Below, one piece after another: positions 1 through 10,890 of a stretch of DNA of 64,000 bases; the first letter of the stretch is position 1; every line of letters starts with the position of its first letter. The stretch comes from Amorphophallus konjac (lineage: Eukaryota > Streptophyta > Magnoliopsida > Alismatales > Araceae). The stretch spans positions 326,809,829-326,873,828 of the forward strand of contig CM040125.1 in NCBI GenBank assembly GCA_022559845.1, written 5' to 3'. The notes beneath the pieces were generated by a model, which worked only from the letters and a program-made list of their open reading frames with translations, did not search any database and was not told the DNA's origin. A program made the translations under genes and the position numbers.

Positions 1-971
1 TGCCCCTGATCCTTGTGCTTCTTACGGAAATTCTTCTTCAAGAACTTCTTGACCTTCGAGCCAAAGGATGCAGATCCTGTCACCGAAGCTGCCGATGTCG
101 GTACTCCTGAACCACCCGACGCATGCTGGAAGGAACCCTGCTGCTGGGTAGCCGACTGCTGGCTGCGACCTGACAAAGACTGCCCCTGGCTGATCGGTCC
201 TCGAGTCCTCTGCATATCCATCTCCAAGGAAATCGTAACACGAGACGCTATCTCTAGATCAGTGGCCCCATTCGCGATCAAATGGTGCCTCAGCTCCAGC
301 CTCAAGCCCTGCACAAACTGCGTCGTCCTCACCCTCTCATGCTCCATGATATGAGGTGCGTACTGACCCAGCTCGACAAATCGGGCCCTGTACTGCAACA
401 CGGACATGTCACCCTGCACCAGCTCCAGAAACTCCCGCATCCGCTGCGTAGCAACGACGTCTGGACAGTACGTACGCTCGAAAGCACTGACAAAGTCACC
501 CCACTCGACCTGCTCAAGTGGACGAAGCTGAAAGGACGTCTTCCACTCGGAAGACCACCACCTCCGAGCCGTACCCTGCAACTGGTTGTAGGCCAACACC
601 ACTCTGTCCTCGGCAGTACTCTTCGTAGAACTGAACACCCGCTCCATCTCATCGAGCCAATCATGAGCCACATCAGGGTCTGCCTGGCCGCTAAAGTAAG
701 GTGGATGGAACTGCATGAAGTCCCTCACCGCTCGGCCTGGCCCACCCCTGACTGACGAGCCCTCAGCAGTCTCTCCGCCGAACTGCTGAGACATGAGATG
801 GTACATGCCACGGAAGAAATCCTCGGCCCCCGGAGCTCTCGCAGCATCCGCGGCCTCGGTAGCTCCCGGAACTCTGCTATGCTCCTCCTGGTCCCTCTGG
901 ACCCCCTGCTGGATCTCCTGACCTCCAGCCGACTGCCCCTGCTGAGAGCGAGAACTCCTCCTCGGCGCCAT
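1..971 (-). CDS. gag: Partial gag of a Tekay/Del-type Ty3 chromovirus
   Basis: The reading frame opens with ATG at 969-971 on the minus strand and stays open to the left edge, about 323 codons, so the C-terminus lies outside the window. Gag forms the retrotransposon's virus-like particle in the cytoplasm. The start is a basic, Gln-rich stretch (MAPRRSSRSQQGQ), followed by a retrotransposon-gag domain with FHPPYFSG, WLDEMERVF, a WW pair within RRWW, and FERTYCP. A Lys-rich stretch (KKFLKKNFRKKHKD) lies at the left edge, the usual place just before a zinc knuckle. The frame begins about 165 bases inside the primer binding site at 1123-1134 and the 5' LTR at 1137-3513, as expected. No stop is seen, so this copy may be fairly young. 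Assignment to Ty3 gag is firm; the Tekay/Del lineage is inferred from the LTR style and the Met primer. Confidence 0.85.
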   Translation of the reverse strand, partial: MAPRRSSRSQQGQSAGGQEIQQGVQRDQEEHSRVPGATEAADAARAPGAEDFFRGMYHLMSQQFGGETAEGSSVRGGPGRAVRDFMQFHPPYFSGQADPDVAHDWLDEMERVFSSTKSTAEDRVVLAYNQLQGTARRWWSSEWKTSFQLRPLEQVEWGDFVSAFERTYCPDVVATQRMREFLELVQGDMSVLQYRARFVELGQYAPHIMEHERVRTTQFVQGLRLELRHHLIANGATDLEIASRVTISLEMDMQRTRGPISQGQSLSGRSQQSATQQQGSFQHASGGSGVPTSAASVTGSASFGSKVKKFLKKNFRKKHKDQG

Positions 972-1122
972 CCTCGCTCCTGAAGCACAAGACAGAAAAC
1001 ACGAAAACGGCAATGTCAGAATAAAACACGCGGTGCCCAATGCCAGCGTCACATGTACATCATCGTTGTGGACTAGTGGACCACTACAATTACCTATGAT
1101 TCTCATGTAATTCCACAACCGC

Positions 1123-1134
1123 GCTCTGATACCA
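1123..1134 (-). promoter_or_regulatory. Primer binding site, initiator-Met tRNA type
   Basis: On the minus strand this reads TGGTATCAGAGC, the usual complement of the plant initiator Met tRNA 3' end. It lies two bases inside the LTR edge at 1137 and so fixes that LTR as the 5' LTR of the minus-strand element. Confidence 0.85.
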
Positions 1135-2364
1135 GCTGTAACGACCCGAGAATCCGATTACCGGGAAGGCCCGATAACCCGAGACTCGTACCGCCACCCA
1201 CGAGCCCGAAGACTCGGAAGAGTTAAAAGGATGGTGTGAAAACTACATAAGCATCACAGATAATTACAGAAATTAAACAGTTATAATATTAAGCAGGAAA
1301 TAAATTAACATTTTTCATGGTCCATAATAAAGAAAACAACAATAACAGCAGTCCACGACTAGTACAGTGACAAGAAAGGAAAGTACAGCTACACGGGACA
1401 TCCCCCGGCTCTGACCTCTGGCACTACCTCTGGGCACCCGCACCACGCTGCGCTCCTGACGCGCTCCCCGAAGGTGGCGCCTCACCTGAAACACGGTGAA
1501 AACACGCAGGGAATGAGTCTCGGAACAAGACTCAGTAGGGATCACCCGAACCTTACCTCGTAAAACGAGAAACCACTACTCTAGCGGTAGGAAAGTACCT
1601 CGGAAAGGAAAGCCCTGCACTCTACAGAACTAGACCCTACGGCACGCAAACCGACACACGTGCCACGGTACGAGAAGACCGAAACCAACGGTCGAATCGT
1701 AAAACCCGAAGGTCGAAAACACACGACTGACAGTCTGACGCTCCGTACTCGACAGGAGTACCACCCACTAGAAGCACAGCCGGTAGCGTCCCCTGACGTC
1801 TTACACCGCACCGCAGGTGAACCGCCTGACGTGGTAGGTCCTACCCGAGGCGCAGACACCGTACAAGTAACCACAACAAGTGACTAGCTGGGGTCACGCC
1901 CGTCGACGTGGGTCCAACCGCCCCCAACCACGTGTGCACACACAGACCACGCGTCCTAGGTCTGGCCCTCTGACCGGTTTTCCCCCGCAGCCGGACTCTG
2001 GCTAAGACGAGGAGCCTACGGTAACCGGTCCACAAACCGTCTCGAAAGGTGGGTGCCCGTACACCACTCCCAGGTGAGACCAGCACCTCGTACTGGTGGG
2101 CTACGACTAGTGGAGGGTCACTGAAGGAGTAGACTCTCGAGTCAACGGAAAACGACGTCCGAAACCGACAACGTGTGGGAATCACCCCACGCACCAGCCC
2201 CGTCGCACGGTGGCCACAGTCGGAGAAAAACGGACTCACCACCCACGGCCAAACTCATGACCAAGGCAAACGGAACCTCCGGACACCAAAGACACGGTCA
2301 CGGAACTCCACGGGGTGCCCGGGACGCACACACGGCCCAAGGGGAACACCCAACAACAGCCAAA

Positions 2365-2614
2365 TCGCGCTAGGGATACCTAGCGCGACACGGAAGAACG
2401 CGTTAGGGAACCCTAGCGCGACAGGGAAGATCGCGCTAGGTCTCCCTAGCGCGACAGGGACCATCGCGCTAGGGAACCCTAGCGCGACAAGGACCATCGC
2501 GCTATGACCCCATAGCGCGACAGGAACCGCCTCCTGTTCATCTTCTCCGATGAACGCGCTCGGTCGGGGCAGCGCGACCTCCAAGAACGCGCTACTGGAG
2601 TATAGCGCGTTCTT
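2365..2614. repeat. Hairpin array inside the Tekay LTR
   Basis: At least five palindromic units of about 26 bases recur roughly every 33 bases (2365-2522). Each has the form GCGCTAGGG ... CCCTAGCGC with a tiny loop, separated by short linkers such as AGGGACCA. A sixth, GAACGCGCTAC paired with GTATAGCGCGTTC, is at about 2584-2613. Arms of different units co-vary: one unit has GCGCTATG paired with CATAGCGC. A relative of this LTR (37691-40219) has an array of unrelated sequence in the same place. Confidence 0.8.
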
Positions 2615-3168
2615 AGTCCGCGGCCGAAAACGGTAGAAACTCCCAAAAATTCTAACCACGCCCCCATGCCTCCATAGGAGAGGGGGAAAACAAAGGGGAA
2701 GACCCCTGGGAACCCCTAGCATGATTCTAGGCCATCAAAACACGAAATCATGCATCAAATCCATAGATCGGGCGAGCTCTCCCCAAATCATGGAAAAACC
2801 CAAAAACGCTCAAACGATCCCCTCTCGGCCTCCCCGCGGCCTATAAATCGCGGAAAAGATCGGCATGAGGCTAAGGAACGTCACCCTACCTCAATGGAGC
2901 GAATGCTCCGCCGGATCGATCACGAATCACGAAGAATGCTCGAAGCTTCACGAACTCCCCACGCTTCCCACGCTCGCCGCACGCCCACGAGATCGCCTCA
3001 CCGTCGCCCACGCGTCCGCGCCGTCGCCACGCCGCCGTCCGTAGCCGGAGAGGGGTTCGCCGCGTCCGAATGGGAGAGAGGGAGAGAGAGGAGGGCGGTC
3101 ACGGTTGGGGAAGGAAGGAGGAAGAAGAAGAAAGAGAAAGGGGAAAAGAAAAAGAAAAGAATTAGGGC

Positions 3169-3174
3169 TATATA
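3169..3174 (-). promoter_or_regulatory. Possible TATA box of the Tekay LTR
   Basis: CTATATAG, a self-complementary TATA-like site, lies just upstream (in element orientation) of a purine/pyrimidine-skewed tract. The solo LTR has TATAAATA in the matching place (39873-39880). Predicted from position only. Confidence 0.4.
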
Positions 3175-3513
3175 GAAAATCCAAATTTTCGGAAAAATAC
3201 CAAAAAATAGAAAAAAATACATTTCTGGAATCCTCGGAACGCACCGATCGCAACGGTACCACTCGTGCCTGGGGGAACCGCCCGGTTCGCCCGCAGCGAG
3301 CTTCCGAAGGAAAAGCCGAAACACACACCGGGAATCGAAAAACACACGCGGAAAAGCCGCGGAACGCCTCCGGGCCTCTGAAACGACTCCGGATCGCGCC
3401 GATCCGAACACGAAAGATGTCCGAAACGAAATTTCGAACACAACAGAGCTGGACGCTCCGAGAACTAGATCCAGGACCCATGAAGAAGGATCCGAAAGGT
3501 CCGGGATATTACA

Positions 3514-4154
3514 AGAAACAAGATAAGAAATTAGATGATCTGCTCAAATATGTCACTCTCAACATCAATCAAGTACATTCCAGGCTACTGAAGCTTGAGA
3601 TATCTCTCCTCACTGAATGGAAAAGGTTCCTACTCAACAAAAAGGCTTCAGATGATGCCAACAGATCCTTGATGCAAGGTTTGCAGGAGGTTTGTTCAAA
3701 GATAGCAAAAGCACTGCGTGAGTTACAAGATGTTCAAATTTCCTCCTTCAAACTATCTACCAACATTATAGATCACTGCTTTGAGATCAGAACATCTTTA
3801 GAAGTTTTGAAGAAGTCATACAGTGCCCTAGGTCCAGGTGTTCAGTAGATCTATGATAAATTGGTCGCCTTCTTAACAGAAATGACAATTCTGACTGACA
3901 GATATGAAACTGTTAATATTCGCCAAGATGACATCATTTCTGAAGTGGCACATGTCAGAAGCGTTGTGGTGTATTGGCTAGCTGAACTGTCAAATGACCT
4001 AAAGGAATTTCAGTCTACCTTGGGTTCAGCACCTGGTCAAGCTTCTTCTAGCAGAACTCCACCTCAAGAATATACCTCTGCTTCTCCAAGGGGGAGACCA
4101 CCACATGGCAGGCCGCGTGGCCCTTCTAGCAGACATGCCAGACATTTTTCTTGA
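3514..4154 (+). pseudogene. 3' extra reading frame (env-like position) of a SIRE-type Copia element, broken
   Basis: The frame runs from the Tekay LTR edge to TGA at 4152-4154 with one internal TAG at 3846-3848. Both halves look like one helical, hydrophilic protein: KLDDLLKYVTLNIN and LLKLEISLLTEWKRFL, then after the stop ILTDRYETVN and WLAELSNDLKEF. It ends in a Ser/Pro/Arg-rich tail (SPRGRPPHGRPRG). The frame at 12472-12826 has the same layout: a helical part with SHQLSELSQEI, then a Ser/Gln/Pro tail and a stop. In SIRE-type elements an extra frame follows pol, so I infer it is that frame. No membrane or fusion segment is visible, so the env-like label is positional only. The N-terminal part was cut off by the Tekay insertion. 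Confidence 0.55.
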
Positions 4155-4215
4155 AAAGACAATGCTCTGTATCTTGTTGCCCATTTTGAGGCTTTCTCTC
4201 TCACACTCTTATTTG
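4155..4215. other. Rearrangement junction between oppositely oriented SIRE-type pieces
   Basis: Left of here the Copia-type frame reads on the plus strand and ends at 4154. Right of here integrase coding reads on the minus strand and stops matching an integrase at about 4195-4215, after the LANKS motif. The two cannot belong to one undisturbed element. A matching oddity lies at about 9740-9800. Confidence 0.6.
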
Positions 4216-4939
4216 CTAAGAAAAATATCCATGAATATCTGGAGAAGTCATCTATGATGACATAGCCAAACTTGTTACCATTAAGACTCTTAGTTCTAGT
4301 TGGACCGAAAAGATCCATATGAAGAAGTTCCATTGGTCTAGAAGACAATGGCTCAGATCTTAATTTGAAAGAATTTCTGGTCTGTTTGCCTAGAGCACAG
4401 GCATCACATGCTTTTGATATAGAGTTGAATTTAATTCTAGGCATGCCTCTAACTAAATCATGCTTGACCAATTTATTTAAAGTTGAAAAGCTAGCATGAC
4501 CTAGACGTCTATGCCATTCAAAGGCATCATTTTCAGAATTGGCAGATAAGCAAATAGTGGATTCAGATTTCTCATCTAAGTCTACAATGTAGACATTATT
4601 AATCCTGTTGGCTACAAATTTAACCATGTCAGAATTTGTTTCAAGGATTTTACATGAACTATCATCAAATACAACCCTGTGACCCCTGTCACATAATTGG
4701 CTAATGCTAATCAGGTTGTGTTGTAGCCCTTCCACAAGTAATACTTTTTCAATGGAATTTGTGGAAGACTTACCTACTATGCCAACTCCAATAATTTTAC
4801 CTTTGTTCTTTCCTCCAAACTTGACCAGGCCTCCTGGCTTCATCTCTATCTTGCTGAACTTGGATCGGTCTCCTGTCATATGCCTAGAGCAGCCACTGTC
4901 GAGATACCACTTATTGTCTTCAGCTGCCAGGCCGACCTA
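4195..4939 (-). pseudogene. pol: Copia pol fragment: protease motif, gag-pre-integrase and start of integrase (SIRE type)
   Basis: Minus-strand coding of a Ty1/Copia polyprotein. In order it shows [13 protein letters not shown] (the aspartic protease D-S-G site, about 4865-4905), [18 protein letters not shown] (gag-pre-integrase), HRRLGHASFSTLNKLV and CDACALGKQ (the His-His-Cys-Cys zinc site of integrase), then ELLHMDLFGP and YVIIDDFSRYSW (the start of the integrase core with its first Asp). It breaks off at about 4195 before the rest of integrase, reverse transcriptase and RNase H. It lies in another frame than the gag upstream and is separated from it by stops near 4930-4950, so the polyprotein is broken. 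The wording of the motifs is typical of the SIRE/Maximus lineage. Confidence 0.85.
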
Positions 4940-4949
4940 CACAAGTATA

Positions 4950-7106
4950 TCAAGCAGAGTGATTTGGAACCCAAGATGAGTTGGGTCCAAGGACATTGTT
5001 TAAATCTCTGATCAAGTGTTTAGGTATCCAGATTTGTTTCAGCATGGTTTTCTCTGGCACCTTCCTTTCTGGTTTTTTAAAGTTCAATCCAGCTGAACTG
5101 GAGAAGTGAGTTCTATTCCTTTCATTGGTCTTCCTATTCCTAGGAAATTTCCTGTAGGCTTGTTGATTGGCATATCTTTGACCGTGAAAGTTATTCCTCC
5201 AGTAGGTCTTGTTTGGACCCATCTGATTGTTATAATTCCAGCTTTTATTCTGATTTGTTTTCTTGGTCCAGCTACCATTTGTGTTCTGGTGAATGGACTT
5301 AATGTTATTTTTCATAAAGTTCATTCCAATCTTAAATGGTTGTCCAGTACTGGTTTTTGTGTTTTCTTTAGGACTTTGAGTTTCCTTAGAGCTGTTTGAG
5401 CTGGATGGTGTGTCCAGCTTTTCTTTTCCCTTCTCTGGACAGAAGGTGATGGTCTTGAATTGCAAGGGTCTCTTGTTGGTTGGGTCATAGCCTAGACCTT
5501 CCTTATTGAAATTGACCCTAGTCCCTAGTATAGCATCTAGGCTAGTCTTTCCTTGGACAAACTTTTCTAAGACTTTCTGTTTGTCTTCCAGCTCCTTTTG
5601 AAGAAACTCAGAATTCTTTAAGAGTTCAGCATTTACTTTCTTCACAACTTCATATTTCTCTAAATTCATTCCGATTTCACTCATGCTTTCTTCAATTTTA
5701 GTTTTGAATTCATTGAGCTGTTTTTGACTTTCCTGAATTTCTCCCTTAAGTTTATCATTCTCTTTCCTTTGTGAGGTCATTTCTTCTAGTTGTTCTTTTA
5801 GCTTTGCATTTTCCTCACAGACCAGAGTTTGTTCTTCAATATTTGTGTTAAATTTTCTTTTCAGAACTCTGTGCTCTTTGCTAAGTGAATTAAATTTATC
5901 TAGCAAGTCACCATAAGCATCCTCCCAGTCATCAATTGAGAAATTTTCAAAAACGTTTATTACCTCCTCTTCACTGTTTGCCATAAGGCAAATTCCATCT
6001 TCATATTCTTCTGAGGAAGCTTCTTCTGGGTCTTCTTCTTCCTCGCTCCATGTGCAGACCATTGCCTGTGGCTTCTTCTTCTTCTGCACCTTTATGTTTT
6101 TCTTCTGAAAATAGGGACCTTTCTTCTGGAGTTCTGGGCATTCGCCTTTCATGTGTCCCTGTTTGTTACAGTTAAAACAAGTCAGTTTCTTAGGATTTCT
6201 ATCCCTGTAATTGGTAAACTCATCATTCTTGTTAAAAGAGTGTGGGTTCTTCTTCCTAAAGGTCTTTCCCTTTGTCCTCAGAAACTTTCTGAACTGACGA
6301 GTGAGCATAGCCTGCTCCTCCTGGTCGAGATCTGATAAACCTTCAAGCTCGGACTCAGACTCGGGGGTACTGCTGCTGCTCCCACTGTTACTACCCTTGT
6401 TGCGGGAAGCTCTTAGAGCTACATTTTTACCCTTCTTCTCACTTCCTTCTCCACCTCCTTGGAAGTTCATCTCATAGGTCATCAGGGATCCTATGAGTTC
6501 ATTCACAGTTAAGACAGTCAAATCTTTTGACTCCTCAATCACAATGGCCTTAGTGTGCCATGCTGGGGATAAAGATCTAAGAATTTTCCTGACTATATCT
6601 GCCTCAGCAAGATCCTTCCCTAGCCCTTTAAGAGTGTTAGTGATCAAGGATAACCTGGCATACATTTCGGTTATATTCTCATCTGCATTCATCTTAAACA
6701 TTTCATACTTAGAAGTGTAGAGGTTTACCTTCGAGGCTTTCACTTGAGCTATACCTTCATAGATCAATTGCAGCTCATCCCACATTCGCTTGGCAGTTTT
6801 GTAGGCAGAGATACGGGCATACTCCTCTGGATGAACAGCACACTGGATGATATTCAGCGCCGTCCAGTTGAGTGAGGAGAGCTTTACATGGTCATCTGTC
6901 CAAGCGTCCTCGTTTGGTGGCAGATCATATGGCCCCACCGTGATTACTCTCCACAGTTTATGACTCTGAGCCCTGATAAACACTTCCATCCTGTTCTTCC
7001 AAAACATATAGTTATTACCATCGAAATAAGGAGGGTGACTAATGGATTGACCTTCGGCCATGAAGGTTCTAGGACCACTGCCATTTGCTTGATTGTTCGT
7101 CCACAT
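4950..7106 (-). CDS. gag: Gag of a SIRE-type Copia element, open but joined to a broken pol
   Basis: A long open minus-strand frame of about 720 codons; in-frame Met codons occur at about 7106 (MWTNNQANG), the likely start, and further upstream within the primer site. Order of parts: [17 protein letters not shown] and [11 protein letters not shown] (UBN2-type gag domain), an acidic Ser-rich linker, the zinc knuckle [14 protein letters not shown] (about 6130-6180), a Lys-rich stretch, then a long coiled-coil region rich in Glu and Lys (about 5540-5900) and an Asn/Gln/Lys-rich tail. Gag binds element RNA and builds the particle. An intact frame in an element whose pol is lost suggests fairly recent damage. 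The frame ends TGA at 4950 where protease should follow, so a frame change or stop has uncoupled pol. Confidence 0.85.
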   Translation of the reverse strand: MWTNNQANGSGPRTFMAEGQSISHPPYFDGNNYMFWKNRMEVFIRAQSHKLWRVITVGPYDLPPNEDAWTDDHVKLSSLNWTALNIIQCAVHPEEYARISAYKTAKRMWDELQLIYEGIAQVKASKVNLYTSKYEMFKMNADENITEMYARLSLITNTLKGLGKDLAEADIVRKILRSLSPAWHTKAIVIEESKDLTVLTVNELIGSLMTYEMNFQGGGEGSEKKGKNVALRASRNKGSNSGSSSSTPESESELEGLSDLDQEEQAMLTRQFRKFLRTKGKTFRKKNPHSFNKNDEFTNYRDRNPKKLTCFNCNKQGHMKGECPELQKKGPYFQKKNIKVQKKKKPQAMVCTWSEEEEDPEEASSEEYEDGICLMANSEEEVINVFENFSIDDWEDAYGDLLDKFNSLSKEHRVLKRKFNTNIEEQTLVCEENAKLKEQLEEMTSQRKENDKLKGEIQESQKQLNEFKTKIEESMSEIGMNLEKYEVVKKVNAELLKNSEFLQKELEDKQKVLEKFVQGKTSLDAILGTRVNFNKEGLGYDPTNKRPLQFKTITFCPEKGKEKLDTPSSSNSSKETQSPKENTKTSTGQPFKIGMNFMKNNIKSIHQNTNGSWTKKTNQNKSWNYNNQMGPNKTYWRNNFHGQRYANQQAYRKFPRNRKTNERNRTHFSSSAGLNFKKPERKVPEKTMLKQIWIPKHLIRDLNNVLGPNSSWVPNHSA

Positions 7107-7117
7107 GGCGTAAACCT

Positions 7118-7131
7118 GCTCTGATACCAAA
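7118..7131 (-). promoter_or_regulatory. Primer binding site, initiator-Met tRNA type
   Basis: The minus strand reads TTTGGTATCAGAGC directly beside the LTR edge at 7132, the standard initiator-Met primer site of Copia elements. It makes the LTR at 7132-9433 the 5' LTR of the gag at 4950-7106. Confidence 0.85.
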
Positions 7132-9433
7132 TGTTAGCGCAGCAAGAGTGATATAGAAGGGGGGGATGAATATATCACTCCCAATTTGTAAAACTTAGGC
7201 AAGAAAATAAATCTACTGCTTATACCCCTTCTAAACTAGCACACAAAGAATTGCAAATGGAGATACCACTCAAGATCGAATAAGAGAATGATGATGAAGA
7301 GCTGAGCAAACAAATAGTCGAAGTGACAAACAAATAGAGAGCGCTGATAAAGACCGCAAACCACAGAGAAGACAACCGGTTTTTTAGGTGGTTCGACTGC
7401 AGTCAGCAATCTACATCCACCCCTCACTCCAACTAGAGTGAGGATTCCACTAGCCACTGCTAGAGCACAGCAGATTCAGTCTGCGAACAACTTGCTGCCA
7501 AATAGCTTGAAAACCCAAGGGAGACAAATCCCTCAACCAAGTTCTGCCACCCGTGGAGCTTGAAACCTGTTCTAGCACCCAGCACGAACAGAACCGGAGA
7601 GTGCCTCTCCCTTCCTCCACACACCGGAGGGAACCTGCTAATGACAACCCGTCACTAGCAACACCAGAGATCAGCGATCTCTCTTCCTCTGCAACCCAGA
7701 GGGAAACCAGAGTTAGACTCCCTTCCTCCACATACCGGAGGGGAACAGATCAGAATTAGACGAAGAACACATAAAGAAAATCAGAAAAGAAACTAAAGAC
7801 TGATCGAGAAAACATTCGATACTGAGAGTTAATACAAATGTAGCTTCCTGGGAAGCAATTTCAAAAACCAGATACTGCAAACTCTCTTTCTCTCTTCACT
7901 GCTATCTCTCTTTTTCTTTCTCTTCACGGCTATCTCTCTTTTTCTTTCTCTTCACTGCTGGATCGAGCTCTCTGTAATTCTGTTTTTTCTTTCTTGGCTC
8001 TGATCTACCTTCATCGGTGGGCGAAGGTTTCTATTTATAGCGGCAGCAGGTGGATAGGGCACAACATGCGTGTGCTTCCCACGCTCGATCCAGAACCTTC
8101 CTGCCACATGTCCTCATTGGGTTGGTTCCTCTTGTCTTGGATCACGTGCATCCCATTTATTTGAGAATATTCTTCCTCGTACCTGTAAGGAGATAAAAAC
8201 CATTAACACGCTGTATGGCCACTAAAACTAAAGCTGCATGAGGTATATGATAACAACACGACGTGACTACTACACGAGATAAGAAAAGAACGACACGAGA
8301 TACAATGGACAAGACTGACACAATCAAGGAAGGTGACACGAGGTCAGATCAGGATATCACGAGGTGAGAAGAAAATATCACGAAGTGAAACAATAGAAGA
8401 ACACGCGATTTAGAAGAAACCTGGACGAGGTTAGAACGAAACAACACGAACTAACAAACGGCAACAAAAGACGACACGAAGTGAAACAACACTTGAAAAC
8501 ATAAGAAAAATAACTCGAGCACAAAATAGCTCGAATGAACGACTCGAAGACGAGGCGACACAGGCTGACCACGACACGAAGACAAATAACAGAAACCGTC
8601 ACGAGTTGAAGACAACACGAAAATGAAAACAGAAACCGACACGAGTTGAAAACAACACGAAGACGAAACACAGGAATTGACACGGAGTGTGGTCAAGGCG
8701 AGAAGGACACGAAGTCTAAAGAGAAAAATAGCACGAAGACAGAAGAGTGACACGGCTATCACGACACGTGATGAAGCAGTGACACTAAGAAAAAGAACGA
8801 CTCGAGGAACAACAGTAAGTGACACGAAATTAAACAAGCAGACATAAAAGATGACACGAGATGAGCAACTAAAGGACAGAGAGAAACGACACGAGGTTCA
8901 CAGAGAAGCGACTCGGAGTTTGTCAGAACTATTCGAGCTGCTTCAGTAACACGACACGAAGACAGAGGGAGACACGACACGAAGTTAAACAACCGAGACT
9001 AGGACTCGAAGACATAGATGACAAGGATAGAACAACATGAAGTATTACCTCATACAAGTTTTCCTGTCAAGCATGGAAATCAACACGAAGTGTTGTAAGC
9101 TCAGACGACACAAAATTTTTTCGTGTTAGTGAGGGGAAACAACACGAAGTGTGGCTCAAGTGGCACGAAAACAACTCCCAAAATTAATTGAAGTGGCTCG
9201 AGGATTTACATTAACACAGAGAAATATTTTTGTTCACAAAGGTTCATAGTGTTGAAACCATCAAGACATTATGACTCAGGCAACACTAAAATTCATTTGG
9301 TCAAATTGTTCAATTGAACAGGACATTCCCTTACTGTGTAATCCATTCACTTACATGATGAAACATGAGATTATCTTGAGATAAAGAAATGATTTATAGT
9401 GTGAGACATCATCAAAATCATAGGGACACAACA
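7132..9433 (-). repeat. SIRE-type Copia LTR, minus orientation
   Basis: Bounded by TGTTAGCGC at 7132 and ACACAACA at 9433 (plus strand). In element orientation it starts TGTTGTGTCC and ends GCGCTAACA. It has a TATA box (TATAAATA, minus, 8032-8039) followed by AGAAACCTTCG, and the block around GAACCACCTAAAAA and the Val-Thr-Leu-like TCACTC direct motif that recur in the other SIRE-type LTRs here (12235, 15390, 44205). The part at 8330-9010 is a degenerate array built on GACACGAAG. Unusually, the LTR is flanked by a polypurine tract on its outer side (9434-9450), so it lies between one element's 3' end and another's gag. Confidence 0.8.
8032..8039 (-). promoter_or_regulatory. TATA box of the minus-strand SIRE-type LTR
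   Basis: TATAAATA on the minus strand, followed by GAAACCTTCG. The same block is at 11372-11390 in the plus-strand LTR and in variant form at 14517-14535, which supports a shared promoter. Confidence 0.6.
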
Positions 9434-10011
9434 ATCTCCCCCTTTTTGATGATGGCAACACTATGAATCAGGCAATATCAAGGTTTATCAAGATTTAACA
9501 TGAAATCAATATCAGCTTCAACAACAGATTAAATTCAAGGCATGCTCATGCAAATGAATTAAACATTCCCTACAACACACTCTCATTTCCCCCACAACTC
9601 ATAAACATATCAGCATGAAGCAACATGACTCCCCCAAAGCTCAAGACAAAACCAAGACTCACTGATATTGCAGAACATTGCAGAACTTCTCACTAAAATT
9701 GTAGACATTGCAAACTTCTCTCCCCCTTTGATATCAGTAAAAAAAAATACAGAATGTGTGACAGTGCTGGAAACATGAGGACTCAGGGCAGTAACTGCAT
9801 AGTGCAGAAAGTCACGAGTAGGTCTTAAGAGAATAAGTGAGTTTAATCTGTTCGTTGAGAATGTTTGTTATTCATTGAGAATGGTTATTTGACACTTTAA
9901 AAATGTTTAATAATGGTGCTAATGTTTGTTTAGCCTTGGAAAGGCTGAAATTTTTTTTTTCTGCAAAGACTCAAGACTCATAGTGTTGCCATCCATCAAA
10001 AAGGGGGAGAT
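9434..10011. other. Spacer between two inverted LTRs, with a polypurine tract at each end
   Basis: No gene is seen. The left end, read on the minus strand, is AAAAAGGGGGAGAT, and the right end, read on the plus strand, is the same. Each is the polypurine tract that primes plus-strand DNA in SIRE-type elements. A further AAAGGGGGAGAGAAG is on the minus strand at about 9715-9730, as found after the 3' extra frame in such elements (compare 12850). The left half therefore looks like a minus-strand 3' untranslated region and the right half like a plus-strand one, meeting near 9740-9800. Confidence 0.6.
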
Positions 10012-10739
10012 TGTTGAGTCTTGTTGAATCTTTACATGTTTTGATGATGACAACACTATAAGTCTTAGTGGTGTTCAAAAATATTTCTCTGTGAAAAATT
10101 AACAAAAATATTTTTCTGTGAAAGTGAACAAAGAATATTTTTCTGTGAAGAATAAACCTTCATTTCACTTCAGGTATTTTCAGGGACTGTCTTCGTGTTG
10201 GTTGGAACTTCGTCATGTTTGTGTATAACACCTCGTGTTGTACTGTTTGCCTTCGTGTCGTTTTAGTTTTAGTACTGTTTGTGTTTTCAACATGCCGTGT
10301 CGTCCTTTCGTACCTCGTGTTGTGTTAAGTTGTGTGCTGATTGACTTCGTGCTGATTCTTCTGAAGCAGCTCGAATTGTTCTGATGAACTTCGAGTTGCT
10401 TCTGTATGAACCTCGTGTCGTTAGAACTTAGTTGCTCATCTCGAGTCAGTCCTCTATGTTTGCTCTTGTGTCTTCGTGTCAATTACTGTAGTTCCTCGAG
10501 TTGTTCTTCTGCTTCCACCGTTTCATCACGTGTTGTTGAAGACGTGTCTATCTCATGTCTTCGTGTCGTGTTGCCTATACCTCGTGTCTTTGTCGCTTTG
10601 TGACCTCACCTCGTGTCGGTTTCTATTTTCGTCTTCGTGTTGTTTTCAACTCGTGTCGCCTCGTCTTCGAGTCGTTCATTCGAGCTATTGTGTGCTCGAG
10701 TTATTTTTCTTGTGTTTTCAAGTGTTGTTTCACTACGTG

Positions 10740-10890
10740 TCTTCGTGTTGTCTTTTGTATTCGTGTCTTCGTGTTGTCTTTGTATTCGTGTCTTCGTATT
10801 GTCTTTGTATTCGTGTCTTCGTGTTGTCTTTGTATTCGTGTCTTCGTATTATCTTTGTATTCGTGTCTTCGTGTTTCTTTTGTATTTGTA
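10740..10890 (+). repeat. Tandem repeat TTCGTGTCTTCGTGTTGTCTTTGTA, about six units
   Basis: A unit of about 30 bases containing CGTGTCTTCGTGTTGTCTTT is repeated about six times with few changes. It is the most regular part of a longer degenerate CTTCGTGTTG array at 10190-11110. The inverted LTR at 8330-9010 has the degenerate form without this regular block, so the block is a local expansion. Confidence 0.8.

Larger units (their letters stand above)
1137..3513 (-). repeat. 5' LTR of a Tekay-type Ty3 element
   Basis: A 2377-base LTR bounded by TGTAACGACC at the left and GATATTACA at the right, read on the plus strand. In element orientation it starts TGTAATATCC and ends GGTCGTTACA. Relatives lie at 37691-40219, 60848-61840 and 61841-64000. 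A TATA-like CTATATAG near 3168-3175 (minus) could set the transcript start. The middle carries a hairpin array (2365-2614). The LTR is CpG-rich and contains GT-rich and AC-rich tracts. Its right edge abuts a SIRE-type reading frame, so the element inserted there; the first five flanking bases (3514-3518) should recur beyond the other, unseen LTR. Confidence 0.9.

Noticed and set aside
282..755. Plus-strand open frame of 157 codons
   Set aside because: It is antisense to the Ty3 gag on the minus strand, whose motifs are clear.
3105..3513. Start of a long plus-strand frame running into 3848
   Set aside because: This part lies within the Tekay LTR; only the part after 3513 is element coding sequence.
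3514..4154. Envelope gene of a retrovirus-like element
   Set aside because: No signal peptide, membrane segment or fusion motif is visible. Only the position after pol resembles an env-like frame.
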